Below, in pieces: positions 26,238 to 34,163 of a DNA stretch of 64,000 nucleotides. Position numbers and translations under genes: made by a program. Each line of letters opens with the position of its first letter. Position 1 is the stretch's first letter. The notes beneath the pieces were generated by a model. That model saw only the letters and a program-made list of their open reading frames with translations. It did not search any database and was not told the DNA's origin. Origin of the DNA: Leisingera thetidis (GTDB lineage Bacteria; Pseudomonadota; Alphaproteobacteria; Rhodobacterales; Rhodobacteraceae); contig NZ_CP109787.1 in the NCBI RefSeq assembly GCF_025857195.1, positions 995,501 through 1,059,500 of the forward strand, written 5' to 3'.

Positions 26238-27317
26238 TCAGGTGAGCGGGATCAGGTGGTTGTCCCAGGCGGGGCCTGCGCGGAGCAGCGGCTGATTGCC
26301 CTTGTCCGAGATTGCGAAAAACTGGCCGTTGCCAGTGCTGGCAGTGAAGCCGCCGGCGGAGGCGGAGAGGCCGCAGACATCAGTCATATGGTGCTCCTGC
26401 AGCAGCGCGCCGGACACCGTGTCCATCACTTGCAGCACCCCGCCGCGCGGGGAGGTGACGCCGATCTGCGAGCCATCGGCGGAAAACGCGATGGAGCCGC
26501 CGTAGCCCTGCATGTTCAGCACCCGCGCGTCGTCTTCCGCCAGCAGGCGCGGGGCGCTACCGGGGCGGTGCAGGCCGGCAGTGGGGACCTGTTCGCCCAG
26601 ATCGCCTTGCCATTGCATGGCAAACCCGACGGTGCCGTCATCGCGCATGGCAAGGTGCCGGATCGAGTTCAGGTGCAGTTCCGGGGGCAGCTCCACCTGC
26701 TCCTGCAGGGTGCCGTCAACGCTCAGGTAGCTGAGGTTCGGGCGCATGTCCGGCAGGTTCAGCTTGGCACGGCCGCTGTCGGGGTGGGTCTCGATCCCGC
26801 CGTTGGCGATGACCAGCCCCGGCGCATCGCGGCGCAGCATCATGTCGTGCGGGCCGATGCCGCCCGACGGGAAAGACGCGATGCGCTTGTAGCCGCCTGC
26901 CGCGTCCCAGACGCCGATCACGCCACGGGCGCCTTCGAAGTCATTTTCGGTGGTGAAAAGGCATCTGCCGTCGGAAGAGAATGTGCCGTGGCCATAGAAG
27001 TGATGGCCCGCCGGGGGCTGCAGCCGGGCGATGGCAGCTCCTGTGCGGCAGTCGATCACATCGGCAAAGCGGCCCGGGCGGCGGGCAAAGGCGACGGCTT
27101 CGGGCCGGACCGGGTGCGCGGCTGCCGCATGGCCGCGGCCGGGCAGCGGGTGGAGGAACAGGATTCCGCCTGTGTCCGAGAGGCCGGCAAGGATAAAGCT
27201 TCCGCTGCGGTCCCTGCCTGCCGACAGAAAGGACGGGCTGCCTGCGCTGGCCCAGGTGGCATGCGGGGCAAGAGAGCTGGCCAGCAGGCCTGCCAGAAAT
27301 CCGCGGCGGCAGGTCAT
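26238..27317 (-). CDS. DUF1513 domain protein (Tat-exported beta-propeller)
   Basis: The 359-residue protein begins with a twin-arginine-like signal (MTCRRGFLAGLLASSLAPHATWA). The body repeatedly shows propeller-like strands such as GHGTFSSDGRCLFTTEN, GIGPHDMMLRRDAPGLVIANGG and SIRHLAMRDDGTVGFAMQWQG, matching DUF1513. The function is unknown. In many proteobacteria DUF1513 accompanies imelysin and DUF1111 dihaem genes in iron-regulated clusters, as here. It shares one base with the imelysin stop region (27317) and is the last gene before the terminator. Confidence 0.88.
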   Translation of the reverse strand: MTCRRGFLAGLLASSLAPHATWASAGSPSFLSAGRDRSGSFILAGLSDTGGILFLHPLPGRGHAAAAHPVRPEAVAFARRPGRFADVIDCRTGAAIARLQPPAGHHFYGHGTFSSDGRCLFTTENDFEGARGVIGVWDAAGGYKRIASFPSGGIGPHDMMLRRDAPGLVIANGGIETHPDSGRAKLNLPDMRPNLSYLSVDGTLQEQVELPPELHLNSIRHLAMRDDGTVGFAMQWQGDLGEQVPTAGLHRPGSAPRLLAEDDARVLNMQGYGGSIAFSADGSQIGVTSPRGGVLQVMDTVSGALLQEHHMTDVCGLSASAGGFTASTGNGQFFAISDKGNQPLLRAGPAWDNHLIPLT

Positions 27318-28312
27318 CAGTCCCCGTCCAGAGCGTTGAAACCCGCGGCGACGCCAAGTGCCGGGCCGAGCCGTTCGGAGATCAGTGCGCGCAGGTCCCT
27401 GACATCCTGGCGCAGCGCTTCAATGCGGATGCGGGAGGCCGGCTCTGCGACGCCGGCAAGGACGGGGTCGTCCAGCGCCTCCGCGCGGGTGCGGGCCTTT
27501 TCGAACCCATGCGAGAGGTCAGCTGCGAGATCGGCGTCCTCCTGCGCCAGAGCCAGCGCCAGCCGCTCGAGCGCCTGCAGCGAGACCAGCACGTGATGAA
27601 GGCTGCGGCCGGAGCGGCGGGCCTCGGCACGGTTGGGCCGCGGCGTGTCGAAGGTGCCCAGCGGGCGGCCGAGGCGGACGTCGTCCAGCACCTGCAGGCC
27701 CGTAGTGAGGGCCTTGAGCAGTTCCTGGGCGATTTCGCCCTCGCTTTGATAGCGGCTGGCAGGGCTGCGCATTTCGGCGGCGTAGTCTTCTGTCCAGTCC
27801 TGGCTGATGGCCGCTGCTGTGGCCGCGATATCAGTGCTGATCGCGCGGGTCAGGGTGCAGCGGTAGTCCGCGCTGCCTGCAGCAGAAAGCTGCGGATCGT
27901 AAAGCAGGTACTCCAGCGCGTAGAAACCGCGTGCGGCGATCGAGTAGCCGGCGAATTGCGCCGGGTCCGAGATGCCGGGGTCTTCCTTGCGGATCAGGTT
28001 GCCAAGCGCCTTGGGGGTTTTGCCGCGGGTGTCGGGCCAGAAGGCCAGCGCAAAGGCACGGCTGTCGGTTTCCGTCGGCCCGAAACGGTAGTGGCTGGCA
28101 GCGATCCAGGAGTCGAAGGCGTCGCCGTAGGCGGTGCGCAGCGGTTCGGACGTGGGGGAGCAGCCGGCCTGGGCGGCCTGAGACAGCGCCTTGGTCTCCC
28201 TGGCCAGGTCCTGAAAGGCCGGCAGGATCTGCTGATCGGTGATCCGTGCCGAAAGCTCGGACGCTCCTGCAGGCGCAGCGGCAAGGGCCAGGCAAAGGGC
28301 AAGGGCGCGCAT
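27317..28312 (-). CDS. Imelysin-like periplasmic protein (variant motif)
   Basis: From ATG 28312 the protein has 331 residues with a short Sec signal (ALALCLALAAAPAGAS). The domain is imelysin/EfeO-like, helical, with W-x-x-ARGFYALEYLLYD around residues 127-139. The family's GxHxxE motif reads G129-F-Y131-A-L-E134 here, so the His is replaced by Tyr. The start overlaps the dihaem oxidoreductase stop as TGATG. It probably binds or relays iron in the periplasm; the altered motif may change the metal site. Confidence 0.85.
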   Translation of the reverse strand: MRALALCLALAAAPAGASELSARITDQQILPAFQDLARETKALSQAAQAGCSPTSEPLRTAYGDAFDSWIAASHYRFGPTETDSRAFALAFWPDTRGKTPKALGNLIRKEDPGISDPAQFAGYSIAARGFYALEYLLYDPQLSAAGSADYRCTLTRAISTDIAATAAAISQDWTEDYAAEMRSPASRYQSEGEIAQELLKALTTGLQVLDDVRLGRPLGTFDTPRPNRAEARRSGRSLHHVLVSLQALERLALALAQEDADLAADLSHGFEKARTRAEALDDPVLAGVAEPASRIRIEALRQDVRDLRALISERLGPALGVAAGFNALDGD

Positions 28313-29874
28313 CAGAGGCTCTCCAGAAAAGTGATCAGGGCGGCGCGGTCCTCGGGAGGGAGGTCCGCGACGCGGCTCTTGGCAGCTTCCGCCTCGCCGC
28401 CGTGCCACAAGATCGCCTCCAGCAGGCTGCGGGCACGGCCATCGTGCAGGAAGGTGGCCCGTGGCGACACCTGCTGTGTCAGACCGATCCCCCATAGCGG
28501 CGCGGTGCGCCATTCGCGGCCGGTGGCACGGGCTTCGGGGCGGTTATCAGCCAGGCCCTCGCCCATGTCGTGCAGCAGGAGATCGGTGTAGGGCCAGATC
28601 AGCTGGAAGCTCTGCTCCGGGCGGTCGGCCAGCCGGTGGGTCACGTATTTCGGCACGTGGCAGGACGCGCAGCCCGCATCGTAGAACACCTGCTTGCCGT
28701 GCAGGACTTGCGGGCCGGCGGTGTTGCGGCGGGCGGGTACACCCAGATTGCGGCTGTAGAAGGTGACCAGATCCATGTTGGGCTGGTCGATCTCGGTTTC
28801 ACGGGAATCACCGCCGCCGTGCGGGGCGGATTGGCAGGCGGTTTGCAGGTCTGTGCATTCGCCCGCGTGCGCCGGCAGCAGCGGAGTGGAGATGCCGATG
28901 TCGCCGGAGAATGCGCCTGCGGATTGCTGATGCACGGTCGGCGCGCCGGCCTTGAGCCCGAAGCGGCCCAGCATGATGCGGTTGAACTCCTGCGACCAGA
29001 CCAGGTTGGCGCGGCCGGAAATGCCGTCGCTGTCCGCATCGTCCTCATCCGCATGGGCGAGGATATCGGCGGCGGGGATTGCCTCCAGCAGGCCGAGGCC
29101 GATCATCGGCGGGGCCACGCGGGGGGAGAGCATGGCGCCCTCGGCCAGCGGTCCGTAGCCCAGGTTGGCAGCGGTGTAGCGGGGACGGCGCAGAGTGGCG
29201 GTTTCGCCGCCGCTCAGGGCGACCTCGAATTCCTCGTACCCGACCTGCAGCTTGTATTCCGGGGCAATGCCGGGGGTAGAGAAATCCTGCAGCTGGGTGC
29301 CGTAATTCGGATCGGGTGCCGTGCCGATATAGTCGCTGATTTCCTGCAGCTCCGGCGGCACCGGGCCGGGGGTGGACACGCGCAGGAACATGGAGGCTGA
29401 GGCATAGTCCGGCTGCCCCGGCACATGGCCGCGGCCGTCCTTCAGGTGGCAGCGCTGGCAGGAGCGGGCGTTATACAGCGGTCCGAGCCCGTCGGACGCC
29501 TTGGTGGAGGCGGGCGAAAACACCCAGATCTTCTTGAACAGCCCGTTGCCCAGCTTGAATTCCAGCTCCTGCTCGAAACTGAGGTTGGCGGAATGCTGGG
29601 AAAATGCCTCGTCATCCGTCCGGGCGCGCACGGTGGCGGCGCCGGCGGGCAGATCCTCGAACCGTTCCGGCATGGCGAAATCGGTGGCGGGGGCTGTCAC
29701 GGCCGCGATGCGGGCGCGTTCGGCACTGGTGCGGGGGAGGGGGGAGAGGTGCGGCTCTGCCTGGTACCGGCTGGCCAGATCCAGCGCCGCAAGCGGGGTG
29801 GCCGCCGCAAACGCGGCAGCCAGCGTGAGTTCAGTCTTCCACCTCTTCCATCTTGGTGGCGTTGAGCTGGGCAT
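28312..29874 (-). CDS. Dihaem oxidoreductase (DUF1111/DHOR family)
   Basis: This periplasmic protein of about 520 residues has two c-type haem motifs, C139-Q-R-C-H143 and a second CASCH in the C-terminal third ([12 protein letters not shown]), as in DUF1111/MauG-like proteins. ATG 29874 was chosen because it gives a classical signal peptide (RWKRWK followed by an Ala/Leu core). That start lies inside bfr, a 44-bp overlap, with no clear ribosome site, so the N-terminus is uncertain. DHOR genes commonly flank imelysin genes in iron-responsive operons; the presumed task is redox handling of iron. Confidence 0.85.
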   Translation of the reverse strand: MPSSTPPRWKRWKTELTLAAAFAAATPLAALDLASRYQAEPHLSPLPRTSAERARIAAVTAPATDFAMPERFEDLPAGAATVRARTDDEAFSQHSANLSFEQELEFKLGNGLFKKIWVFSPASTKASDGLGPLYNARSCQRCHLKDGRGHVPGQPDYASASMFLRVSTPGPVPPELQEISDYIGTAPDPNYGTQLQDFSTPGIAPEYKLQVGYEEFEVALSGGETATLRRPRYTAANLGYGPLAEGAMLSPRVAPPMIGLGLLEAIPAADILAHADEDDADSDGISGRANLVWSQEFNRIMLGRFGLKAGAPTVHQQSAGAFSGDIGISTPLLPAHAGECTDLQTACQSAPHGGGDSRETEIDQPNMDLVTFYSRNLGVPARRNTAGPQVLHGKQVFYDAGCASCHVPKYVTHRLADRPEQSFQLIWPYTDLLLHDMGEGLADNRPEARATGREWRTAPLWGIGLTQQVSPRATFLHDGRARSLLEAILWHGGEAEAAKSRVADLPPEDRAALITFLESL

Positions 29875-30319
29875 AGTTTTCGGCACCGATCCGGTCATGC
29901 AGTTCAAGCTGCGTTTCGAGGAAATCGATATGGCCTTCTTCATCCGCCATCAGCTCTTCAAACAGCTTTTGCGAAACGTAATCGCCTGCCTTGTTGCAGG
30001 CTTCGCGGGCTTCCTTGTAGAGCGCGCGGGCGTCCACTTCGGCGGCAAGGTCGCATTCGAGGGTTTCTTTCGGCGTCTGTCCGATCCGCAGCGGGTCCAG
30101 TTTCTGCAGGTTGGGGTGGCCGCCGAGGAACAATATCCTTTCAATCAATTTGTCCGCGTGCTGCATCTCCTCGATGCTTTCCTCGCGGCTTTTCTTGGCC
30201 ATGCTGCCCAGGCCCCAATCGTCCTGCAGCCGGTAGTGCAGCCAGTACTGGCTGACCGCGGTCAGCTCATGGCGCAGCGCTTTGTTGAGATAGTCGATGA
30301 CCTTGGCGTCGCCCTTCAT
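29831..30319 (-). CDS. bfr: Bacterioferritin
   Basis: The 162-residue protein from ATG 30319 has the haem-binding ferritin four-helix pattern. Glu-His metal ligands lie in [15 protein letters not shown] and [18 protein letters not shown], with the second E-x-x-H set in [15 protein letters not shown]. The haem-ligand Met is expected at about residue 50-52 (GSMAKKS). It stores iron as ferric mineral. GGAG lies eight bases upstream of the ATG. The 5' end lies inside bfd, overlapping it by 53 bp, an unusually long overlap. Confidence 0.95.
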   Translation of the reverse strand: MKGDAKVIDYLNKALRHELTAVSQYWLHYRLQDDWGLGSMAKKSREESIEEMQHADKLIERILFLGGHPNLQKLDPLRIGQTPKETLECDLAAEVDARALYKEAREACNKAGDYVSQKLFEELMADEEGHIDFLETQLELHDRIGAENYAQLNATKMEEVED

Positions 30320-30560
30320 TGCTTTTCTCCCCAATTGATGCTGCGCGTAAATTCGTAAGCTGCGCAGGTACTTCCAGATTACTGCTGGAACGCATCGTGT
30401 CGAGGAAAAGCGGCATGCAGCCGCCGCAATCAGCGGTTTTCCCCAGGGCGTGATAGATCTTGCCAGGGGTGATTATCGTTTCAGGGTCGGCATTTCGCAT
30501 CCAGTCGATGGCTGCGCGGATGTCGTGATCCGAAATATTCGTGCAGTGGCAAACGATCAT
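30267..30560 (-). CDS. bfd: (2Fe-2S) bacterioferritin-associated ferredoxin
   Basis: Bfd reduces bacterioferritin so that stored iron can be released. The 97-residue protein from ATG 30560 has C4-H-C6 and C45-G-G-C48, the fer2_BFD cluster ligands (C-x-C...C-x2-C). It is longer than a minimal 64-residue Bfd; the C-terminal tail after about residue 65 is the part that overlaps the bfr coding region. It begins the iron-storage operon, about 130 bp downstream of the porin terminator. Confidence 0.9.
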   Translation of the reverse strand: MIVCHCTNISDHDIRAAIDWMRNADPETIITPGKIYHALGKTADCGGCMPLFLDTMRSSSNLEVPAQLTNLRAASIGEKSNEGRRQGHRLSQQSAAP

Positions 30561-30690
30561 GCAGCTGCGTCCTTGCCCGGCGGCCTGAATGGCCAAGTGA
30601 TTCCGTTGGGAAATATATCTGACAGATTTGCTGGGGATTCAAGGGGTATCCAGAGTAAAATGCTTGGGAATGTGGCGTGAGGCGGCAACT

Positions 30691-30723
30691 CGCCTGAAAA
30701 AGGGGGCCGCAAAGCGCGGCCCC
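30691..30723 (-). terminator. Intrinsic terminator after the porin gene
   Basis: GGGGCCGC and GCGGCCCC (30703-30723) pair around a five-base loop, followed on the minus strand by CTTTTTCAGG. It separates the hemP-imelysin-porin unit from bfd. Confidence 0.85.
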
Positions 30724-30768
30724 GAGTGGGTGCTGTTCGGGGGATGCCCAACCTCACCGAGGGAAGAC

Positions 30769-31782
30769 TCAGGTGCCCAGCGGCAGGACCAGGTTCACGC
30801 CGAGAACGGTGCTTTTGATGCCGGCCTCGTCGGTGCGGGCCAGGCCGCCGCTGACGGTGGCGCCGTTTGCGAATTCGTAATCGGCACCGATGGTGATCAG
30901 GTCGGTCTCGCCGGAGGTGTCGAGATCGCGGTGGACCAGGCCGCCGGACAGGGTCACGCTGCCGATGGCGTAGGCGCCGGTCAGAGTGGCATAAAGCGCG
31001 TCATCGGCGCTGCCCCCGGCGTTGGAGAAGGAGGCCGCTTCGCCGTAAAGATCGAAACCGCCATCGAAGGAATGGGCGAAGCCTGCAACAAAGCCCTGCT
31101 CGTCATCCGCATCGCCGGTGCCCGCACTCAGGTGGCGGGCGCCTATGTGAAAGCGGGTGCTGCCGGTTTCCTGCGCCCATTGGATGGCGAAATTGTCCAG
31201 CTCGCCGGTATTGCCTGCGCCGCCATCGGCGGTGGTGGTGCGGCCGCGGTCATAGCCGATGGAGCGGCTGAGGCCGGAATCATCGGCGTAGAACACGCCG
31301 AACGACAGGGTGCCCGCGCCGGCCAGCTCGACGTCTGCCAGGATCCCGATCTGCTCGGCCAGTTCGTAATTCTCGGCAATGGAGCTGCCGAAGTAGCCGG
31401 CCGCGTCGTCCCAGGCGGTGCCGAAGACAGGATGCAGTTTGCCCACTGAAACGGTTGTGGACCCGCCGATGCCGAAGGAGACGCCGAGCTCTTCGATATA
31501 GACGCCCATATCGTCAAAGGTGCGGTCATCGGTGGCGTCGGTCAGAGACTCGGCGGTGACGGTGGCAAAGAGTCCCGCGCCGTTGCCAAAGCTATAGGCG
31601 CCGGAGGCGGTGATCACGGCAAAGGTGTCGCGGATCTCGGCAGCGGCGTCATCGGAGGACAGCACGCTTTCATTGGCAAGCTCGATCTCGCCTTCCCAGC
31701 TGAATCCCTGGGCCAGGGCGGCGTTTGCGCACAGGAAGACGGGGGCGCTGAGGGCCAGCGCCGCGGAAGTTTTGATTTTCAT
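30769..31782 (-). CDS. Outer membrane porin-like beta-barrel protein
   Basis: The 337-residue protein has a Sec signal (LALSAPVFLCANAALAQ) and then a repeated pattern of alternating hydrophobic strands and Gly/Asp-rich turns, as in alphaproteobacterial porins (FSWEGEIELANES, SFGNGAGLFATVT, SVTLSGGLVHRDL). The C-terminus (VLPLGT) lacks the usual terminal aromatic residue. It follows the first imelysin gene after 91 bp and closes that transcription unit. It could give siderophore-free iron or imelysin access to the surface, which is inference from location. Confidence 0.75.
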   Translation of the reverse strand: MKIKTSAALALSAPVFLCANAALAQGFSWEGEIELANESVLSSDDAAAEIRDTFAVITASGAYSFGNGAGLFATVTAESLTDATDDRTFDDMGVYIEELGVSFGIGGSTTVSVGKLHPVFGTAWDDAAGYFGSSIAENYELAEQIGILADVELAGAGTLSFGVFYADDSGLSRSIGYDRGRTTTADGGAGNTGELDNFAIQWAQETGSTRFHIGARHLSAGTGDADDEQGFVAGFAHSFDGGFDLYGEAASFSNAGGSADDALYATLTGAYAIGSVTLSGGLVHRDLDTSGETDLITIGADYEFANGATVSGGLARTDEAGIKSTVLGVNLVLPLGT

Positions 31783-31873
31783 GGGGAATTCTTCTTTCTG
31801 CTGAAGGGCCTGGCCGCTAATGGCAGCCGGGCCCCGTCATTTTGGTTTTGTTATGTTATTACGTAGCGAAGTC

Positions 31874-33142
31874 TTATTCAAAGACTGCCGAGGGGTTGTC
31901 AAGGCTGTCAGAGCCCTCGATGGCAACACCGTCCAGTTTCAGCGTGGCCACGACACGCTCGATCGAGCGGGTCTGCTCGATCAGCCCGTTGACGCCGCCC
32001 ATCACCAGCGCTTCGCCGGCTGTGCTGCCCTGGGCCAGCATCTGGTCGTAGGAAAAGCCGGCTTCGGCCGCGGTCTTGATGCGGCCAAGTGCGAGCATGG
32101 TGTCGGACAGCTTGCCGCGCATTTCGGCGTCCAGGCCGGAGTCCTTGGCCGCCACCAGGTCCGACAGGGACGGGCCGGAAACCAGTTCCCCGTTCACCCG
32201 GACATATTCACCCAGATAGACGTTCTGCACGCCGAGGCCGTCATAGTAATGGCTGTTGTGGGTGTTGTCGGAGAAGCAATCGTGCTCTTCCTCAGGGTCG
32301 TTCAGCATCAGTCCCAGGCGCATCCGCTCACCGGCCTGTTCGCCGTAGGACAGCGAGCCCATGCCGGTCAGCATCGCGGTAATGCCGGCGTTTTCATCGG
32401 CCAGCAGCGCGGTGCGGGCTTCCCCCCCGGCGCTCCACTGGGCGGTGATCCACTCCAGGTCGGAGATCAGCAGCTCGGTGGCCGCCTGCAGGTATTCGCC
32501 GCGGCGGCCGCAATTGCCGCCGGTGCAGGCGCCGCCTTCAGCGTAGTCGGTCCAGGGGCGGTCGCCGGCGCCATGTTCGGTGCCCTTCAGGTCCTGGCCC
32601 CACAGCAGGAATTCGATGGCGTGGTAGCCGGTGGCGACGTTGGCTTCAATGCCGTCGGCCTCATGCAGGGCGCCTTGCAGCAGCTCCGGCGTGATCTTGG
32701 CGGCGTCGACCGCCTTGCCCGACAGCTCAAAGCTGGGGTTGGCGATCACGTTCAGCGCCGCCAGGGTGTTTTCCTCGGTCGGGCCGCCATAGGAGGCGTC
32801 GACATAGTCGATCAGGCCCTCGTCCAGCGGCCAGGCGTTCACCTTGCCTTCCCAGTCGTCGACGATGGCGTTGCCGAAGCGGAAGACCTCGGACTGCTGA
32901 TAGGGCACCCGGGCGGCGATCCAGGCAGCGCGGGCGGCTTCCAGGTTTTCGGCGGAGGGGCGGGCAACCAGTTCGTCAACGGCGGCCTTCAGCACCTGCG
33001 CGGTGGCAAGGCTGTCCTGGTATTTGGCTTCGGCGATATTGGCGTAGGTGGTCAGCACCGCGGCCTTGTCGGCGGCAAGCGCGGCAGTGGTGCCAAAGGT
33101 CAGTCCGGCCAGGGCCGTGCCTGCGAGAAACAGGGTTTTCAT
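31874..33142 (-). CDS. Imelysin family iron-regulated protein
   Basis: From ATG 33142 the protein has 422 residues with a Sec signal (TLFLAGTALAGLTFGTTAALA). It is an IrpA/imelysin-type helical protein with the canonical G172-Y-H174-A-I-E177 motif in TGYHAIEFLLWGQD, plus WPLDEGLIDYVD and the late EEEHDCFSDNTHNSHYYDG segment. It probably binds iron in the periplasm. The upstream frame to 33250 is an overlap with the Cys-rich gene and was trimmed. Confidence 0.92.
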   Translation of the reverse strand: MKTLFLAGTALAGLTFGTTAALAADKAAVLTTYANIAEAKYQDSLATAQVLKAAVDELVARPSAENLEAARAAWIAARVPYQQSEVFRFGNAIVDDWEGKVNAWPLDEGLIDYVDASYGGPTEENTLAALNVIANPSFELSGKAVDAAKITPELLQGALHEADGIEANVATGYHAIEFLLWGQDLKGTEHGAGDRPWTDYAEGGACTGGNCGRRGEYLQAATELLISDLEWITAQWSAGGEARTALLADENAGITAMLTGMGSLSYGEQAGERMRLGLMLNDPEEEHDCFSDNTHNSHYYDGLGVQNVYLGEYVRVNGELVSGPSLSDLVAAKDSGLDAEMRGKLSDTMLALGRIKTAAEAGFSYDQMLAQGSTAGEALVMGGVNGLIEQTRSIERVVATLKLDGVAIEGSDSLDNPSAVFE

Positions 33143-33168
33143 TATGTGCGTCCTTGGTTCGTGTAAAC

Positions 33169-33648
33169 TCAGTGAAGAGTGGCGGCGGCGGGCCGGACCG
33201 GTTGCGGCGGCGGCTGAACGCCCATGATCTGCTGCATCAGCAGACCGCAACCGGAGGCCAGCCGGGCCAGCTCCTGCGCGTTGCGCGGGGTGACGATCAG
33301 CGAGGCGAGGATATGCGCGTCGTCCTGCTGGCCTGCGGCCGCACAGGCCAGCAGATTGGCAAAACAGTTTTCATCCGCGCCCAGGCACTTGCAGGTCATG
33401 CCGTGGCGCACCAGCGGTCGGCGGCCGTGGGTGGCGCAGAAGTTGCAAAGGCGGCCAAAGGCCTCGAACGCGGCTTCGGCCACCTCCGGGCCGAAATTCA
33501 CCTCGAAGTCGCGGCGCATCTGCTCGCGGGTCCCGGCGCCGGAAAACCAGTGGCGCAGGTAGATCACGGCGCCCGCTTCCAGCGGCGGCAGGTCGGACAG
33601 GGTGCCGACGGTCACGCCGCCGCGGGGAGGGGTCTGCGCAAGGTTCAT
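33169..33648 (-). CDS. Unrecognised Cys-rich protein between hemP and imelysin
   Basis: I do not recognise this 159-residue protein. It has no signal peptide. The central region has a Cys/His cluster: CNFC, then ATHGRRPLVRHG, then TCKC, ENC and LLAC, seven cysteines and two histidines within about 45 residues, suggesting a metal or iron-sulfur site. The last 20 residues are Pro/Ala-rich. It lies 10 bp after hemP and 26 bp before the imelysin gene, so an iron- or haem-related role in the cytoplasm is likely, but this is only context. Confidence 0.75.
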   Translation of the reverse strand: MNLAQTPPRGGVTVGTLSDLPPLEAGAVIYLRHWFSGAGTREQMRRDFEVNFGPEVAEAAFEAFGRLCNFCATHGRRPLVRHGMTCKCLGADENCFANLLACAAAGQQDDAHILASLIVTPRNAQELARLASGCGLLMQQIMGVQPPPQPVRPAAATLH

Positions 33649-33658
33649 GCCGGTCTGC

Positions 33659-33829
33659 TCACTTGGTCAGGATCAGCTTGCCCGCGCGGGTGATGCGCAG
33701 CGAATAGATCTGGCCGTTGAGCAGGATGCGGGCCTGCACGCCGCCGCGGGTCAAATCCTCGGCGTGGTAGGTGGGGAAAACTTCGGTGGTTGCGGTGGTC
33801 GGGACCGGCTTGGAGGCAATCTGGTTCAT
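33659..33829 (-). CDS. hemP: Hemin uptake protein HemP
   Basis: This 56-residue protein ends ILLNGQIYSLRITRAGKLILTK (split over residues 35-56), the HemP signature R-I-T-R-x-G-K-L-I-L-T-K. HemP is a small haem-uptake or regulatory protein. The ATG at 33829 overlaps the stop of the upstream 55-residue ORF as ATGA, and the gene precedes the Cys-rich and imelysin genes. Confidence 0.93.
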   Translation of the reverse strand: MNQIASKPVPTTATTEVFPTYHAEDLTRGGVQARILLNGQIYSLRITRAGKLILTK

Positions 33830-33993
33830 GTCTTTCGCCCATTGCTGAATTCCGCCCTGTCCAGAAGCCATTCCAGACAAAAACCGGACAGAGCGCCGGA
33901 CGGTGCAAAGACCTGCGGCCACAACTGGCGCATGTCCTCCGGGTCCAGCTCCTTGACTTGAGGGCCGCGGGGGCGGCTGTCTCCGTTCGGCAT
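33826..33993 (-). CDS. Small hypothetical protein (55 residues) coupled to hemP
   Basis: ATG 33993 opens a 55-residue frame (starting MPNGDSRPRGPQ, ending LDRAEFSNGRKT) whose TGA overlaps the hemP ATG by four bases. It contains ELDPEDMRQLWPQVFAP and GALSGFCLEWLLD, which look like a compact amphipathic helix pair. No family recognised. The composition is protein-like, and the ATGA junction is the type used for coupling throughout this window. The ribosome site is weak (GAG at nine bases). It may be real leader coding sequence or part of a longer haem-uptake module. Confidence 0.6.
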   Translation of the reverse strand: MPNGDSRPRGPQVKELDPEDMRQLWPQVFAPSGALSGFCLEWLLDRAEFSNGRKT

Positions 33994-34020
33994 GGGGGCG
34001 ATCTCGGTTGATTAAACGTC

Positions 34021-34099
34021 ACTCGGGCTCGCCCGATCCGAGTCAGGCTGGCTGGAATGCCGTATTCCTGAATTAATTGCTCGGGTATGTCAATCCGAG
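34021..34099 (-). promoter_or_regulatory. Two inverted repeats in the hemP promoter region
   Basis: CTCGG-N11-CCGAG (34022-34042) and CTCGG-N10-CCGAG (34080-34099) lie 38 bp apart upstream of the small ORF and hemP. A TTGACA-like -35 (minus strand, 34093-34088) lies inside the second. They look like operator pairs for an iron- or haem-responsive regulator, but the protein is unknown and no classical Fur, Irr or RirA site was recognised. Confidence 0.4.
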
Positions 34100-34163
34100 T
34101 TTTTTAGTCGGAATTGATTTTCCGCCTAGCAGGGGCCAGTTTATGGTCTGGGGTTGCAGGGGA

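Noticed and set aside
30561..30690. Fur/Irr/RirA box upstream of bfd
   Set aside because: No TGA-N9-TCA or ICE-type palindrome that I could recognise; left unannotated.
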